Assembly (NCBI GenBank): GCA_003427395.1
Contig: BFEA01000056.1
Coordinates: forward strand, 3,882,768-3,905,980
Source: Chara braunii
Taxonomy: Eukaryota; Streptophyta; Charophyceae; Charales; Characeae
DNA length: 23,213 nucleotides
Reading direction: 5' to 3'
The notes under the pieces are model-generated. The model was not told the origin of the DNA. It made no database searches and saw only the letters and a list, made by a program, of their open reading frames with translations. Numbering within the stretch: the first letter of the stretch is position 1; each line of letters begins with the position of its first letter. Both the position numbers and the translations under genes were made by a program. Of this stretch, positions 1 through 11,337 are shown one piece after another.

Positions 1-5
1 CCCAC

Positions 6-92
6 CCCAATCAATCAATCAATCATTGACAATAATATTATATATCGAAGTTGAAAAACAAAAAACAAATATTGATTGATTGATTGATTGGG
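6..92. repeat. AATC-type inverted repeat (20-bp arms)
   Basis: Positions 6-25 read CCCAATCAATCAATCAATCA, and 73-92 are the exact reverse complement. The two arms are separated by 47 AT-rich bases. The arms are themselves a tetranucleotide repeat, so this may be a chance pair of opposed microsatellites or the end of a foldback element. G-runs follow directly (90-175). Confidence 0.7.
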
Positions 93-287
93 AAAGGAGG
101 GGGCCCAAGGGGGGGCCGACTACACCTAAGCCAATGAAACAATCAATCATTACGGGGGGGGGTGGGGAGTACAAATTTTTTTACCCCCTCCATCTTCTGC
201 GATTTGTTTTTATTTTTTGGCTCAACAAAAAACAACGAAATTTTATAGGTAGGTGCTCTTGGTAGTGTTTTCTCTACAAAAATAAAC
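93..287. other. G-run-rich stretch, no gene
   Basis: Runs of 5 to 9 G occur at about 100-120 and 152-168, separated by unremarkable sequence. The short open frames here show no coding character. Nothing else is recognised. Confidence 0.4.
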
Positions 288-402
288 TTGAAAAAAATAA
301 AAAAAGGTATGAAATGGAGTTTGGGGGGTCTTGAACCCCTGGTCGGGCGGGGCCCAAACCCCGACGCTTGTCATCACCTCCGGGTTTGGTTCATTGGAGC
401 TT
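288..402 (-). repeat. tRNA-derived Pol III unit (SINE head or tRNA relic)
   Basis: Read on the minus strand, a box A-like segment (GCTCCAATGAACC, about 386-398) is followed by a T-arm-like box B, GGGGTTCAAGACCCC (about 325-340). Two T-runs then follow at about 290-307, in the position of a Pol III terminator. The body between the boxes is too diverged to fold as a tRNA. The same order of box A, box B and T-run recurs at 11338-11440 and on the minus strand at 14395-14478, which supports a tRNA-derived family over chance. Confidence 0.35.
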
Positions 403-1199
403 TCCTTCACCAGACACTCCTCAAAATTGGGCAGATTCTCCATCCTGTCACATTTTTCGAACTATTGTCACGCAAGAACATGCAATTTTCAACGGCGTAA
501 TATTAATTGCCAAAGAGATTGCAATGGAGGTTTGACCTTTGAAAGTAAGGAGGTACGTGCAAGGTAGGAAGGTGAAAGCAAATGAGATAATGATTGTGGA
601 GGAGAAAATAGTACAAGGGAGATTGATCATAGCTTCAAGGACAAGTCCATAGACTTCGTCGGAACTTCAAACCCAACCACAAGGGGTTGGATGATTAGTT
701 GGAGGGTTACGGAATACCGTAGGCCCTCCAACCTTATTGCACATATTGTTGATGGAGTAGATTCAACATCTTGATACAAACTCCTAAATAGTATTGCCGC
801 CTTTCAATATTTTCAGCGGTTTGAGACTCCTAATGCTTGTTCAAATTAGCGTTCGATGTTTTTTTGCTTACGAACCCTTATGCGGGTCGCATATGTACGT
901 ACGAAGGGTTGTGATTCATTCAAAGTTCGATTCAAGGATAAAAAGTCTCTATCTTACAAATCATGTATTTAAGGATCGTTTAACCCAAAAATAATTTTGT
1001 ACCTCTTTCTTATGAAACCTTCCTTGTTGAAGTATGTAGGTTTGTATTCTGGCCCCGCTTTACTTTAGGGACCGGGCTTGTGTTTTCTCGATATTTTATG
1101 TTTGAATGCTCAGCTAGTACGGGAAAAAAAAAATATTCTTGTTTGATTGATAAGGGAATAATATTTTTTGGGGGGGGGTACTTAACCACCTAGACACCC
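403..1199. other. no gene; one stem-loop
   Basis: Roughly 800 bases with only short, low-quality open frames. The only clear structure is the stem-loop at 698-732, annotated separately. A few A- and G-homopolymers (1122-1132, 1170-1178) are present. No RNA gene or protein family is recognised. Confidence 0.5.
698..732. repeat. stem-loop with 9+5 bp arms
   Basis: GTTGGAGGG (698-706) pairs with CCCTCCAAC (724-732). Inside it TACGG (708-712) pairs with CCGTA (717-721), leaving an AATA loop and a small asymmetric bulge. There is no T-run after it and no gene next to it, so its role is unknown. Confidence 0.6.
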
Positions 1200-1306
1200 A
1201 TGTATGTATGCGTGTGTGTGCATGTGCGTATGTAGGTGTACGAGTGTGTGGGTGTGTGAGTGCATGGGTATGTACATGTGTGTGCGCACATGTGTTATGT
1301 ATGTGA
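1200..1306. repeat. TG-rich microsatellite
   Basis: An imperfect mixture of GT, ATGT and GTGC units over about 105 bp. Translated on the minus strand it gives a spurious His/Thr-rich frame. Confidence 0.85.
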
Positions 1307-2489
1307 AACTGCCATCCCATTACAGAGGACGATCAACATCATACTGTTAAGCACTTGCATATGTGATTGCATTGTCACATGCATGAAATATGACAAGGAG
1401 AACCATAAAGGAAAGTTGATTGCTTAGTCATTGCATCGAAAGAGTACATGCAGAGTAACCGACTAAGGAATCATATTTTAGTCAGTTCTAATACCTCCTC
1501 AACATCTCGTGTCGGCCCCATCATAACCATCAATGAGGTCCAACTAAGACCGATTATGAAATAGGCTCGGAGAGGGGGTTAAGAGTAGACGAGGCAAAGG
1601 AGAAGAGAGGAGCGGGGCGCACTGATGGCATAGTCGTTACTGTTATTGTAGTAACCCTTGGAGGACAAATGACACATCCTCTAAAGCAAGTTTCGGTGCT
1701 TGCACGCATTATGGCTCGTTAGAGGGTGAGGTATCCTTTTGCATCCATCATAAAGCCCATGGAATGTCATGCGACGGCCACTAGGGCAGAAGACAGGGAG
1801 GTGAATTGCGAGGCAACATATTTGACAGCAAGCGGATGGAAGGCACATAGGGTGAAGATGTGGGGGAGGCGAGTGGATAATCAAACAACACAAACACAAC
1901 AAGGGAAAAACCACAAAGTACAAGTACCAAGTTTGATAAACAAAGAGTGAAAAAATAAAAATTGTTGATGAGAGATTGTTTCGTCGAACTTGCCCCAACT
2001 CGTCAGGTGGTTGAACCCTTGATAATATGTGGAACCCCCTTATTCATACTTTGGGTTATGAACCCTTTGACCTCTGTTGAAAGGAGATTGCCAACAGACA
2101 ACATCGCAAGCAAAGGATAAAGGCGGCTCAACGAAGCAGCAGGCAACGCTGCAGGGGCATCCCAACTGCAAAGAGTAAAAGTAGACTGCATAAAACAATA
2201 GAAGAATCGACTGGCAGCACGCAAAAACACATCATATACAACCAGAATAAAAACATGTAATTGATGAATCGTCTGACCACAAACAAAATGCTCAATAGAA
2301 AAAAAAAAATGGTTGTGCTAGGTGGCAGGGTTAGTACTTGGGGCATAGGTTAGACCTTGGCCTTTGCCACACTACCTATGACAACCTAGGCAGCGGTGCT
2401 CTAGATACGAACCCTTGGATGAGAGGACACTATTTCGGCCTACTCATAGGGCTTGTAGTAGATATCAGTTCACACTCGGCGTTGTAGGT
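1307..2489. other. no recognisable gene
   Basis: About 1.2 kb without a coding signal. Open frames are short, overlap on both strands and have no recognisable motifs. A minor hairpin (GTTACTGTT...AGTAAC near 1635) and an A-run (about 2299-2309) are the only structures seen. Confidence 0.5.
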
Positions 2490-2515
2490 GCGAATACCCT
2501 TACAAGGGTATTCGC
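2490..2515. repeat. perfect 12-bp palindrome with 2-nt centre
   Basis: GCGAATACCCTT (2490-2501) is followed by AC and then its exact reverse complement (2504-2515). It would form a 12-bp hairpin or a cruciform. No T-run follows, so it is not a bacterial-type terminator. Confidence 0.8.
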
Positions 2516-3585
2516 CTTGGTTTTTGTAAGCGATGGAAAATAAGCTTCGACTTGAAATTTGAGTGCACCTCGCAAGCCGTGGCTATAGTTTCCTTTACGC
2601 TCACTGAATGTGTGACTGAAAGTAGAGAGTATGTAGGCGCGTGGTTTCGAGACGCTCGTGACTTTTTTCTTGTTGATATTATGAAGTTGGTGTAATTGTC
2701 GGTCAATTGTTTCACCTTTTGTTGATGTAGAACAAAAAAATTTTCCCTTGGTTTGTATGTTTAAACGGCGGCACGTATGTGTGCGCGGAGACGACATGTA
2801 ACAAGGCCGACGTCAAAAGTTGACTTCGGATCGACGACTAGGAGTACTTATGGTTTCACTAGGAAAGTATTGAAATTAGGTGGCACATAGTGTAAAGACA
2901 GGCGTCGTGAGTTTTTCTACGCACCTTGTTTTGTCGAGGGGTACCGGTGCAATTTGTTCTGAAAAGGGCGACTTTGGAAAGTGGTCGGCGGCCGCTAGTG
3001 CGGGCCTGGAGTAGCGACGACTCGATTTTGGTGTGATAGGTGTACGTATAGCGGCCATGGGTTCGGCCGGCAGGCCAGAAGTTTGGTCTTGGAATGTTTT
3101 GGTAAGCCCATGCATTGGACGACATCTTTTATATGGGTTTGCGCGACTATTAGTCTCTGCCTTGGGCCAAACAATATTGGTTACGATGACGAACTTTCAT
3201 GCGGTAGATTCAAGGGTCGGGGCTAGCGAGCAATGACACGGGAGCAATAGAGTGATTTGAAGGAATCGAGGGGTTGAGGGTATGGTAGGACTGTTCCCCT
3301 CGGTTTTATTGCCAATTTCGACAGAGGCCCCGATTGGCAGGGCAAGGGGATTCGCGGCGGTCCCTTCTCCTCTCCCTTCCTCAGTATTGATAATACTCCC
3401 TTCCTCAATATTCATTATATTTCTTGGTTTCGTTTTTTGGGACATGGTAGTGGTTCCAATCTCGGAATCAGTACCGGTACACTTACCAACAGGTGGCTTT
3501 ACCCCCTCCACTTTTCCAGTTTTTCTTTTGGGACGAGGCCCGGTCCCGGAACTGGGATCGGCGGTGGATGAGCCAATGGGCCTAG
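2516..3585. other. no confident gene; weak minus-strand open frames
   Basis: About 1 kb. The minus strand carries two overlapping open frames (3499-3786 and 3197-3511) rich in Pro, Thr, Glu and Lys. They could be a decayed gag-type linker from a retroelement. I see no zinc knuckle, RT or other motif, so this is only a possibility. Confidence 0.3.
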
Positions 3586-3655
3586 CTTAGTTGGTATACT
3601 CATGAACCGTTGAGATGCCGACTCGAGTACGGCCTCGAACTCTACTGGAAGCAGA
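3586..3655 (+). repeat. tRNA-derived Pol III unit (diverged)
   Basis: Box A-like TAGCTTAGTTGG (about 3590-3601) is followed by TGAACCGTTGAGATGC and a degenerate box B near 3640. It is clearly related to the units at 11338 (plus) and 14411-14475 (minus), which share the GTTGGTAnnCnCnTGAACnGTTGA core. Box B is eroded and no T-run follows, so this is a relic. Confidence 0.5.
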
Positions 3656-4189
3656 TGGGTGAAATACTGCAATTCTGAATTACATGAGGCCGGCCAGTTC
3701 CATGATTCTGGGCCATTGCCCCAACACTGTTTTTCGGGACATCCGTTAAAAGTGGAGCGAAACAGAGTAGTTTGGCGCGGCCCCACCTAAGAGAAGTACC
3801 CGCGGCAAGTCGAAGTTTTCCACGTATCCACGTGTGCCTGTTTTATTTAAGGCATGCACTCATTCGAAGTGGGCTGATAGTGCCCATTTTCAGGTTGGAC
3901 TGCGTTAGCGGGTGACCGCGTAGATGCTAGTGACAAGGAGGGCGGTCAAAGAAGTTGACGAAGACGATGAGAAAGTTGACGGTTCGGAAGGCAAAAGGAG
4001 ATGAGGGCGATGAGGAAAAGAACTGCATCTTCGCGCTTAGCGTGGTAATCGTCATTGTGCTGCCCACTGTGCGTTAGCGGTCGTCAGTATCCCGCTCCTC
4101 TTGATTGTGCTACTTACCACAGTCATCGTTGACCTTGGTTGCAATGTCCATCGTGGTCGCTTCATGGTAGTATTCGTCGTGCTTAGTGA
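3656..4189. other. no recognisable gene
   Basis: About 530 bases without a convincing reading frame or RNA motif. Around 4040-4140 there are recurring GTGCT and GTCATCGTT segments that look like very diverged internal repetition. Confidence 0.4.
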
Positions 4190-4785
4190 GTTCACGACCA
4201 TCTCCACTATGCCAATGTATCTTCCTAGTTCTAATGGAAAATACTCTCAAGTTGGCATCCAGCGTGGTGTTCTACATGGAGGAAGCTCACGTGCGTGAGC
4301 AAAGCAAATGTGTGCGCGCGTAAGGGAGGGAGTAGGAGAAAGAGAAATACTCACCTGGCCAACCTAGCTAGCAGCATGCAACCTTCATGCTTAAGATCTT
4401 GATGTAGCTTCCTCAGTTTTAGCCGAAGATTCATCCCGTATTTTTAAAATGAATCCTTCCCGGATCTAAGGGAAGGTACATTCCTATTTTGCATCTATGG
4501 TAAGTTGAAGAGTGAACCCTCTCGGCTCGATAGTTGCTCTTATTTTTTTCAACTTGCTCGTCTATCGCGATAGGAAATTAATCGGGTACTCGACGCCTTC
4601 TTCGAAACTGGTGGGATTCCTCGTGGGGGTGATGTTCATTTGAGCGTTGTTCGTCATCGTGCCCATCTCCAACAAGGTGATGTACCTATCCGAGTTCTAA
4701 GTCGAAGATTCACCCTCAAAGGGGTAGCATCATAGCCGCCCCAACAACGTTTTCTCTCTCTATGTTTAGAGGAAGATTCATTTCA
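4190..4785 (+). repeat. diverged repeats around a GTTCTAA..GAAGATTCA motif
   Basis: A segment beginning ATGTA.CT.CC and continuing AGTTCTAA..GAAGATTCA recurs at about 4215-4248, 4402-4437 and 4680-4715. A shorter form lies at 4761-4783. The flanks are shared too: ACGACCATCTCCA at about 4194 resembles GTGCCCATCTCCA at about 4659. The same core appears at 14663-14700 and, inverted, at 9948-9990, so these are probably fragments of one dispersed family. No coding potential. Confidence 0.45.
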
Positions 4786-6150
4786 AATTTCAGGAGTGGT
4801 ATTCAACAAAGTGTGGTCTCCCTAGTCTCGAAGTACTCATCTTAGTTCAAAAAGGTTGAGTGGTCACACCTCGTGATCATTATCGTGACCGTGATCGTGC
4901 TCCTAATCAGAGTGTTGATTTTCCTGCTCACGAAAGGGGGGGGTTCACGCTGTTCCTCGGGACCTGCTGTATCATTAGTGTTTGGGCGTGTAGTAGTCAG
5001 TGGACTTGTGTTTGTTGCTCTCTGTCACAAACGCTAGCTCATCCAGAGGTTGGTCGGAGTTACTTCTCTGATTAGCAAGGGTGCTCTATTGTTGTTCAAG
5101 TATTGATAAAAACGTTGTTTGGGTTGCTATGGATTTACCACATCGATGGGCAAGTGTTGGGACTTGTTTTGGACTGTTGGTCAGCACAAACAACTTTTAT
5201 TAGACTAATACTATTATTACAATCGTGTCGCCGCTTCTGAGGATACCGGGCTACCTTGCCACTCTTAGTTGGGATAGTACGATCATGGGATTGTGGACTG
5301 GGCGTTAAGCGTTGTGGGGAAGAAGGGTTTCATTCGCATTGTGACGACCGCTAGTATATGCTTCCTTTGACATTTGAACTCGCTGCTTTGGTTCCCCATC
5401 GAAGTTGAGCATTGAGCAAAGAAGAGGCCGTTATTGCTGATTGTGAAGTTGAAGTTGTTGTTGGGCGAAGTTGGGTTGGTGCACAAACCGTTTTTTTGTG
5501 TGTTTTTCCTCTGCTGTTGGGCTTGGGAGTACATTACCCCGCATGCAACGCTTTGCTGTGCCTTTTGCTGTGCACTCGGTAATTTGTTGAAATTCGTTTA
5601 CATTTTGAATAAGAGCACAGGGGGTGTGCTCTATATGAATGTGACATTTATAAGTTGCGTCCCTGTGGTTTAGTTAGAGGAAATGATGACACGAATCAAA
5701 GAAGAAGTCAACCCCTTCAAAGAGGTCGCTGCAGTAACTTGGAGAACCTTCATACCATTGACTACGCAACTTTGTGGTGGCGACTCAACCATCCTTACTG
5801 CATTTTGACCGCCATTGCGGGACCCTCGGACGTTTAAAGGCAACAAGGCCCTCTCATGCGAGTTGAGTTTGTCCACTTCTTATATCTCGAGAGTCGAACT
5901 CTTCTAGTCTAGTATGTTGGTTACGAGGGGAAGGCGGCAAGCGAGATTGGAAACCCGTAGGACCACATCAAGACCTTGTAAGAGCTCAACCCATCGATTG
6001 CGGGAGCTTTGCTGGAACCTAGGCAAGGTTGTAGAGGCAGAGAATTGTCAGGTATACCTTCGTTGCCTTGTGTGTGGACCCAATATGCCCTACCATTACA
6101 TCTTTCTAGTTTATTTGAGAGGTGTGTACGCGTTCCCGTATGATTTTTTT
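4786..6150. other. no recognisable gene
   Basis: About 1.36 kb of mixed composition. Several short frames exist on both strands (for example 4860-5075, 5434-5673, 5914-6198), but none has a family motif, a sensible composition or paired splice signals. Nothing repeated or structured was found. Confidence 0.4.
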
Positions 6151-6310
6151 TTTTCTTTCAAAACTCAATCAGATTATCTGAAAGGAATGCATGCGTGAAT
6201 TTCAGTTTCATTTTTGTTCTGACTGGAAATCTAACTAAAGTCACTAAAGGATAAACTGAGGGAAGGTAAGAGGAAGATGGTATTATTTGTATTTGACCGG
6301 GTCAATCAAA

Positions 6311-7028
6311 GGTTGAACATTGTTTCTAAGTTGAATAACTCGACTATGTTTCTTGTTTTTTTTTATGAAGGACTAGGCATTGTTTCTAAGTTGAACGGTT
6401 TGATTGTTGTGTTTATTTATAATGATTTGTCTGTCTGAGTTTTGAGGTTAAGCATTGTTTTTAAGCTGAATGACTTGGTTTATCTATTTCTTTTGAGGTT
6501 TTTGACTAAAGTTTAACAATGTTTATAAGTTGAATGGTTCAACTTCATGCTTTTGTTTCTAAGTTGAATGACTAAGGCTCTTGTTTTATTTTGAGAGAGT
6601 ATTTTGGTGAAGGGTTGAGCATTGTTTTTGAGCTGGGTGGTTTAGCTTAGAGTCACACATTAAGCACGAATGAGTGTGACTGTAAATACTTTATCTATAT
6701 TTGCATGCGAACAGATAGTTGAACATTGTTTTTACTTTAAGTCATATCACTAAGAAGAGAGATAGAGTTAAGATGATAATTGAAAATAAATCGGAAAAAT
6801 TGAGCATTGTTTTTAAGCTAAATGGTTTAGTCTTCTGCCCATATCAGAAAACAAGTTAGAGAGTTATTAAAATTTAAATATTTAAACAGTCTGCGTCGGC
6901 TATGTATTGTTTATAAGTAGAATGATTTAGTCACATGCCCAAATAAAAAAGTAGATGCACAACATGTTCATGTATAATCTTAGCTATGCTAGGGATTATT
7001 TATAAGTTAAATGGTCTAGCGACATGCC
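6311..7028 (+). repeat. ten-copy degenerate array of a ~33-bp motif
   Basis: A motif close to GGTTGAGCATTGTTTTTAAG followed by TTGAATGGTTTAG recurs in the same orientation. Copies start near 6311, 6371, 6446, 6510, 6545, 6612, 6715, 6797, 6897 and 6990. Most centre-to-centre spacings are 60-100 bp. The last three copies also share a following segment (GTC..ATGCCC), suggesting the original unit was longer than the conserved core. Spacers between the others are not obviously alike. Confidence 0.75.
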
Positions 7029-7280
7029 ATATGTAAAACAGGTAAATGATTAATCATCTGAAGAATCAATGAACTATTTTATGTGGACGTAATTTAATAT
7101 TTTTTGTGAGAGTACTTACCTATTGTAGTATAAACTTACATGGGATTTAATGTAAATTCTGCTTGATATGAGTCATATCGTTGAGTGGTAGTTACTTTAG
7201 ATGCTCGATATGTGTTGGAGGTATATGAGTTAACTAAATTTCTGTATTTTTTTTGTTAAGTTTATTTTTCATGCTTGACT

Positions 7281-7795
7281 TTATAAATTTTGGAAATGCA
7301 TTTTCTTTACGGGAAGTTCTGCTCAATTTTTTGCAAAACTTATAAGTTAGTCAAATTTTATCTTTCTGAAATTCAACTTTTGTCTGAGTTCATATATGGC
7401 TAAATAAACATATTAGAAATATATTTTTTTAGAGGAGATGTTTTCCAATTTTTTGTTGAATCAAATAGTTATTTTTAGAATTCAAAATTATTTCTAGATT
7501 TTGTATTTAGCTTTGTATAAATTTTAGAAAAATATTTTTTTTTTAGAGGGAGTGCTACTGAAATTTCTACAAATCTAAAGAGTTAGTTAAATTTTGTCTT
7601 GGCATAATCAAAGTTTTATGTTGAGTTCATATCCGACCTGGTATAAGCTTGGAAAACTTAGTTCTCCGAAGGAGATGCTGTCCAAATTTATTACCTTTAA
7701 GAAAGTTGTACAAAATTAACTCTATAAATTTAAATATTGCTTTCAAATTTTATATCCAGTTGAGTATAAATTATGAAAAAATACTTTAAAAATAT
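7281..7795 (+). repeat. degenerate ~118-bp tandem repeat, about five copies
   Basis: The succession TATAAATTTTGGAAA, T-run, AGAGGAGATG.T..CCAA, then AGTTAGT.AAATTTT recurs. Copies start near 7281, 7399, 7510, 7635 and 7756, so the period is about 111-125 bp. The copies are strongly diverged and the last is incomplete. The array follows the 33-bp motif array inside the same AT-rich block. Confidence 0.6.
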
Positions 7796-8640
7796 ATATA
7801 TATATCGATTTTTTTTTATTTTGAGGAGTTATAATATATTTTTAATAGAAAGAACTTTTGCAATTCACCCTGTATAGGAAAAATGCTACCAAAATTTTCC
7901 TTATTCTTTTAGTACTCATTAAGAGGCAAAATTTAAATTCAGTCATAGAAGAATTAGAGTAAGATATGATATGGGGGTTTATTCTTCATACACTTAAAGT
8001 TAAGTATTGGGATTTAGCCTATGCTATGTTAGAGGTCCTTAGTCATTTCGATTTAAAAGTTGATTAATTTCAGTTCGATCATACGAGGATCATCTTCTGT
8101 TATCTTTTGATGACAGGTCGGCTTACAATTTAATTTCAACTCATTCTCGCGACTAAACCTAAGGTCTTAACCCCTATGGGTTGAATGATTTCTTTGAGTT
8201 TTTACTCGATCTTTTACCAAATGGCCATTTAAAAATGATTGAGTGTTTTTTTTAAAGGATGGACAAAGGTTGAGTTTTTCTTGGATAAGGGAAGGGGTGT
8301 GAGTGCAAAGAGTGAATGAAGTTGACCCCGTGTAGTGTGTGCTTTGTCGATGTGAAATCTTTGATGTGATTACATATATGTTTTGTGAGTTGAAGTCAAA
8401 ATTTGACTTTGTCTGCGATCATATGTATATTTTTAAGACAGTCACACTGTGATTGTGAGAGTGATCTCCTTGTGTCTTATACCCCACTGTATTCATATTT
8501 TATGTATTCACACGGTCCAGCATGACCATGCATAATGATAAAATAGATCTGTATTGAGATTAAAAAAAAAAATCCCTTTTATCTTTTAGTTCTTATATTT
8601 TCATAGTTAGATGTTATGGTTAGTGATGACTATCAAAGTC

Positions 8641-9059
8641 AAACCTCTTGACCTGTTTTCAGGCCTCCGATGATGGAGCCTCAGGCTCAGAGGCGTTTGA
8701 CCACCACAAAGGGCCTAGGCCTGCCTACCACTCGTTTGCGCAGGGTGCAGAGAGGGCAAAACTCGCAATCGTCTTCTGAATTGTCTACCGTCAAAAGATT
8801 AATCGCAAGACACGTATTTGTCGACACTTGAGTGTCGAAAGTGGTCATCAAAGTCATTGAGGACTACATGATTATGCATACCACATAGTACGTCATTCTT
8901 GTAGCTGCTTACGTACTCATGCATAATTAGTGAATATGACGAAGCTATGTCGATGCGATATTTGTTCAAAATCTCGCGTGTGAAACTCACTTAAGTTGTT
9001 GCCAAAAAATTATGGGTTGGATACAAAAAGGGACTAGGCGTGATTTACGTATGAGAGTG
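8641..9059. other. no confident gene
   Basis: GC content rises again here. An acceptor-like CTGTTTTCAG ends at 8661 and is followed by a 53-codon frame from 8670 to 8831. No family is recognised and no donor or upstream exon was found, so I do not call it a gene. Confidence 0.3.
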
Positions 9060-9583
9060 TTTTTTTCTTTTGGTGAGGTGTATCGCGTGGTTAGATGCCC
9101 TTATCGACTGACGCAGAGTCGTGCTTGAGGTATCAACCCCCAAAGTGGCCGCTCGCTTCAACATACGAGAAACACACTCGACGGGGCCACCTCTGTAACT
9201 ATACCTGAGCAGATTTCGCACGTGGGTTGGTAGGTCATCGGGGATATGTTTGTCCAAGGGTGGTGACATCCCCTTGGGCAAAGGTAGAGTTGTGTCTCGC
9301 ATGATCCGTATCTTGTCGTAGGGGTTCCCGAGGGGTGCGGCTGACGCACTAAGTCGGAGTGGCGAAATATCCACTTGCGGTAAAAGTCCTGCAAAATCTT
9401 ATGTGACGCGGTTGGGAGGGTCCCCCTGCGGGACTGATGCGTTCGCCTGCGGTATTGCCCACCTGCTGTAACAGGTATCGCACCTACTGTTGGGTCTATC
9501 TCCTGGATGCTCCCTCGTTGGAGGCTTGAGCATGGATGTGGTTGTTACGGGGTTCTTCGTAATACTATAATTAAAAAAAAAAT
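9060..9583 (+). repeat. repeat element with tRNA-like head and conserved tail
   Basis: A weak tRNA-like head (GTGGTTAGATGCCC near 9085, then GGTATCAACCCCC near 9130) is followed by about 400 bp. The tail from about 9453 (GCCCACCTGCTG...CGTTGGAGGCTTGAGCATGG...TAATACTATAAT) ends in an A-run at 9574-9583. The tail recurs at 10704-10800 and, inverted, at 11443-11490. A tRNA-like head, a family-specific tail and an A-rich end are the usual SINE layout, but the head match is poor. I am sure of the repeat family and less sure of the class. Confidence 0.5.
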
Positions 9584-9782
9584 GATATTCGCAGTCAGGA
9601 GGATGCGCTTACATTGGTTGCATTTTATCGTTTAGCGCAACCTTCCATATGGGGAATGTCGTCGTAGGAGAACTAGGGTTTAGAGGGTGTCACTGGGTGC
9701 GAGGGAAGGGTGGGGTTACCTACACGCCTACCACTGGTAGGGCGATGGGTGTCAGTAAGTTTTGGAGCGAGGGCAACATGTG

Positions 9783-10018
9783 TTGGAGGATGTGAACGGT
9801 GACCGTGTTTCCCGATTTGGGAAGAGGTAAGAAAACAAGAAAGAAAGATATGTATATTTTCACGCTTAGGGGGCAAATTCATTCTGCTATTTTTTTTTTC
9901 CTGCATTGGGAGAATGTGGTGGGTGTAAGGGAGGCGGGCAAAGCGATGACGAATCTTCCATTAGAACACGAAAAGATACGCGGCCATATTTTCGCCTTTT
10001 GTGCATGTGGTGAGTTAT
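9783..10018. repeat. palindromic dispersed repeat, copy 1
   Basis: 9783-9950 matches 11499-11676 in the same orientation: TTCCCGATnTGGGAAGAGG, GGAAAACAAGAAAG-like sequence, TATTTTCA.GCTTAGGGGGC, then TGTGGTGGGnGT. 9949-10018 matches 14632-14701 as its reverse complement. The two halves are also related to each other: GTATATTTTCACGCTTAGG near 9853 resembles the reverse complement of 9960-9985. This points to a foldback-type element. No TIR end or target duplication was pinned down. Confidence 0.55.
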
Positions 10019-10218
10019 GAGAGAGGGCCTTGACATCTCATGGCACTTCCCACAATGTCCGTTTGGATCAAAATAAGGGAGATAAATACTAAAAGAAATA
10101 AAAACGAAAAAATTAAAACAAACTTACCTTTAGGATGAATCTGACTGCAATCACATTTCAAAGATCGGTTGTGGAAAGTCCCATCATGTGTAGCCGTTGC
10201 CCAAAAACAAAAGAAGCA
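10019..10218. other. no recognisable feature
   Basis: Mixed A-rich sequence between the palindromic repeat and the long A-run. No gene, RNA or repeat is recognised. Confidence 0.4.
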
Positions 10219-10235
10219 TCGTAAAAAAAAAAAAG

Positions 10236-10271
<36 letters not shown>
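10219..10271. repeat. long interrupted A-run
   Basis: About 50 A with two G interruptions. It could be the tail of a retroposed sequence on the plus strand or a simple microsatellite. No partner element with matching target duplications is seen. Confidence 0.7.
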
Positions 10272-10272
<1 letters not shown>

Positions 10273-10456
10273 GAAACTAACCTACTTACCTGACCAGATT
10301 CTGGGCTGCCTGTTGCTGCCTCCCTTTTCACGAGCCATCTGACGTTCTCCCCCCTTTCTTTTTCTTTGCCCCCCCTTTTCTCGAACACAACTTGAAGGCC
10401 TTGCCCCACTACTCTCTAAGGGGAGGGAGGCCCAGAGACATGTATTCCATTGCATC

Positions 10457-10805
10457 CAGCGACCTAGCTCAGTTGGTAAGAAACGCAAGTAGCATTATGA
10501 AGGGCTTATGTTCAATCCTCATTGGCCTCCTGCACGTTCTTGGGAAAGCTTGGCGCCCGCCATCTAGAGATAGGTTGTTGGTCCCCCTGAATGGAATTGA
10601 GGTGAGATTGCTCATGTTCATAAGGGGAGGGGACCGGAGGGAAGGCACAACGATTGACCCATCGAAGAAGCTCGGTCCTAATGTTACTGGCTGACACCTG
10701 GACGATATCGCCCACCTGCTGGTGGGTGCAACTTCTGCATGTTCTCTCGTTGGAGGCTTGAGCATGGATGTGGCTGCTACGGGGCTCCCCGTAATACTAT
10801 ATTGA
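10457..10805 (+). repeat. tRNA-derived SINE-like element
   Basis: The head starts GCGACCTAGCTCAGTTGG (box A, 10459-10476) and has box B TGTTCAATCCT about 45 bases later (10510-10520), as in tRNA genes. The acceptor and anticodon stems do not pair, so it is not a functional tRNA. A body of about 180 bp leads to the conserved tail (10704-10800, CGTTGGAGGCTTGAGCATGG ... TAATACTATA) shared with 9453-9570. This is the best copy of the family because box A, box B and tail are all visible. Confidence 0.6.
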
Positions 10806-10882
10806 CATTAGAAAAGGGCATGAAAGGCCGTCCTATCTATATTCGATAGGCAAAAGTGGTTGAGCTTAAAATAATTAACCTT

Positions 10883-10908
10883 AAAAAAAAAAAAAAAAAA
10901 AAAAAAAA
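10883..10908. repeat. A26 homopolymer
   Basis: Uninterrupted A-run about 80 bp after the SINE-like element at 10457. It may be a polyadenylate relic. Confidence 0.8.
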
Positions 10909-11337
10909 CGTGTATTCGATTCCTTGTGAAATCATAACTCCAAATTTATGTGTGTTGCGCGGCGCTCCATCTGCGCGGCTGAAAGCACCACCGTTATTCT
11001 GCCTCAGCTCCGATCCAAAAGGAGATGGCCCAATGACCTAGGCACATTTCAATCCCAGAACCTCATACATACTGGGAAACATGTGCTGAAACCTACTGGG
11101 CTAGCGCACACTCCGTCAAAAGAGGGTGTAGTGTTTGCAGGTCATGAGTCTCCCCACCTCTCCCTCTCTTTTCCCCCCCTGCCCCCCCACCTCTCTCTCT
11201 CTCTCCACATCCACATGCGTGGTGGATACCTATGGGCGGGTTGTGGCCGTAGGTGGAAATACATCCGTCGATCGTCACATGGCGGGATGACACACAACGA
11301 TCCCCGCTGCCCTCCAGGCTGCACCTCCACGCCTTGC

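Larger units (their letters stand above)
6151..8640. other. AT-rich block without open frames
   Basis: Base composition changes visibly near 6150 and returns near 8640. Inside, T- and A-rich sequence dominates and no open frame of 60 codons is present for about 2.6 kb. It contains the two degenerate arrays listed separately. It could be old satellite-derived sequence, a matrix-attachment-type region or intronic sequence of an unseen gene; nothing here decides between these. Confidence 0.6.

Noticed and set aside
3197-3786. Minus-strand Pro/Thr/Glu-rich frames as a gag remnant
   Set aside because: Overlapping frames would need a frame change, and no gag, zinc-knuckle or RT motif is visible.
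8670-8831. 53-codon frame after an acceptor-like TTTTCAG
   Set aside because: It is too short, has no recognised family, and no matching donor or second exon was seen.
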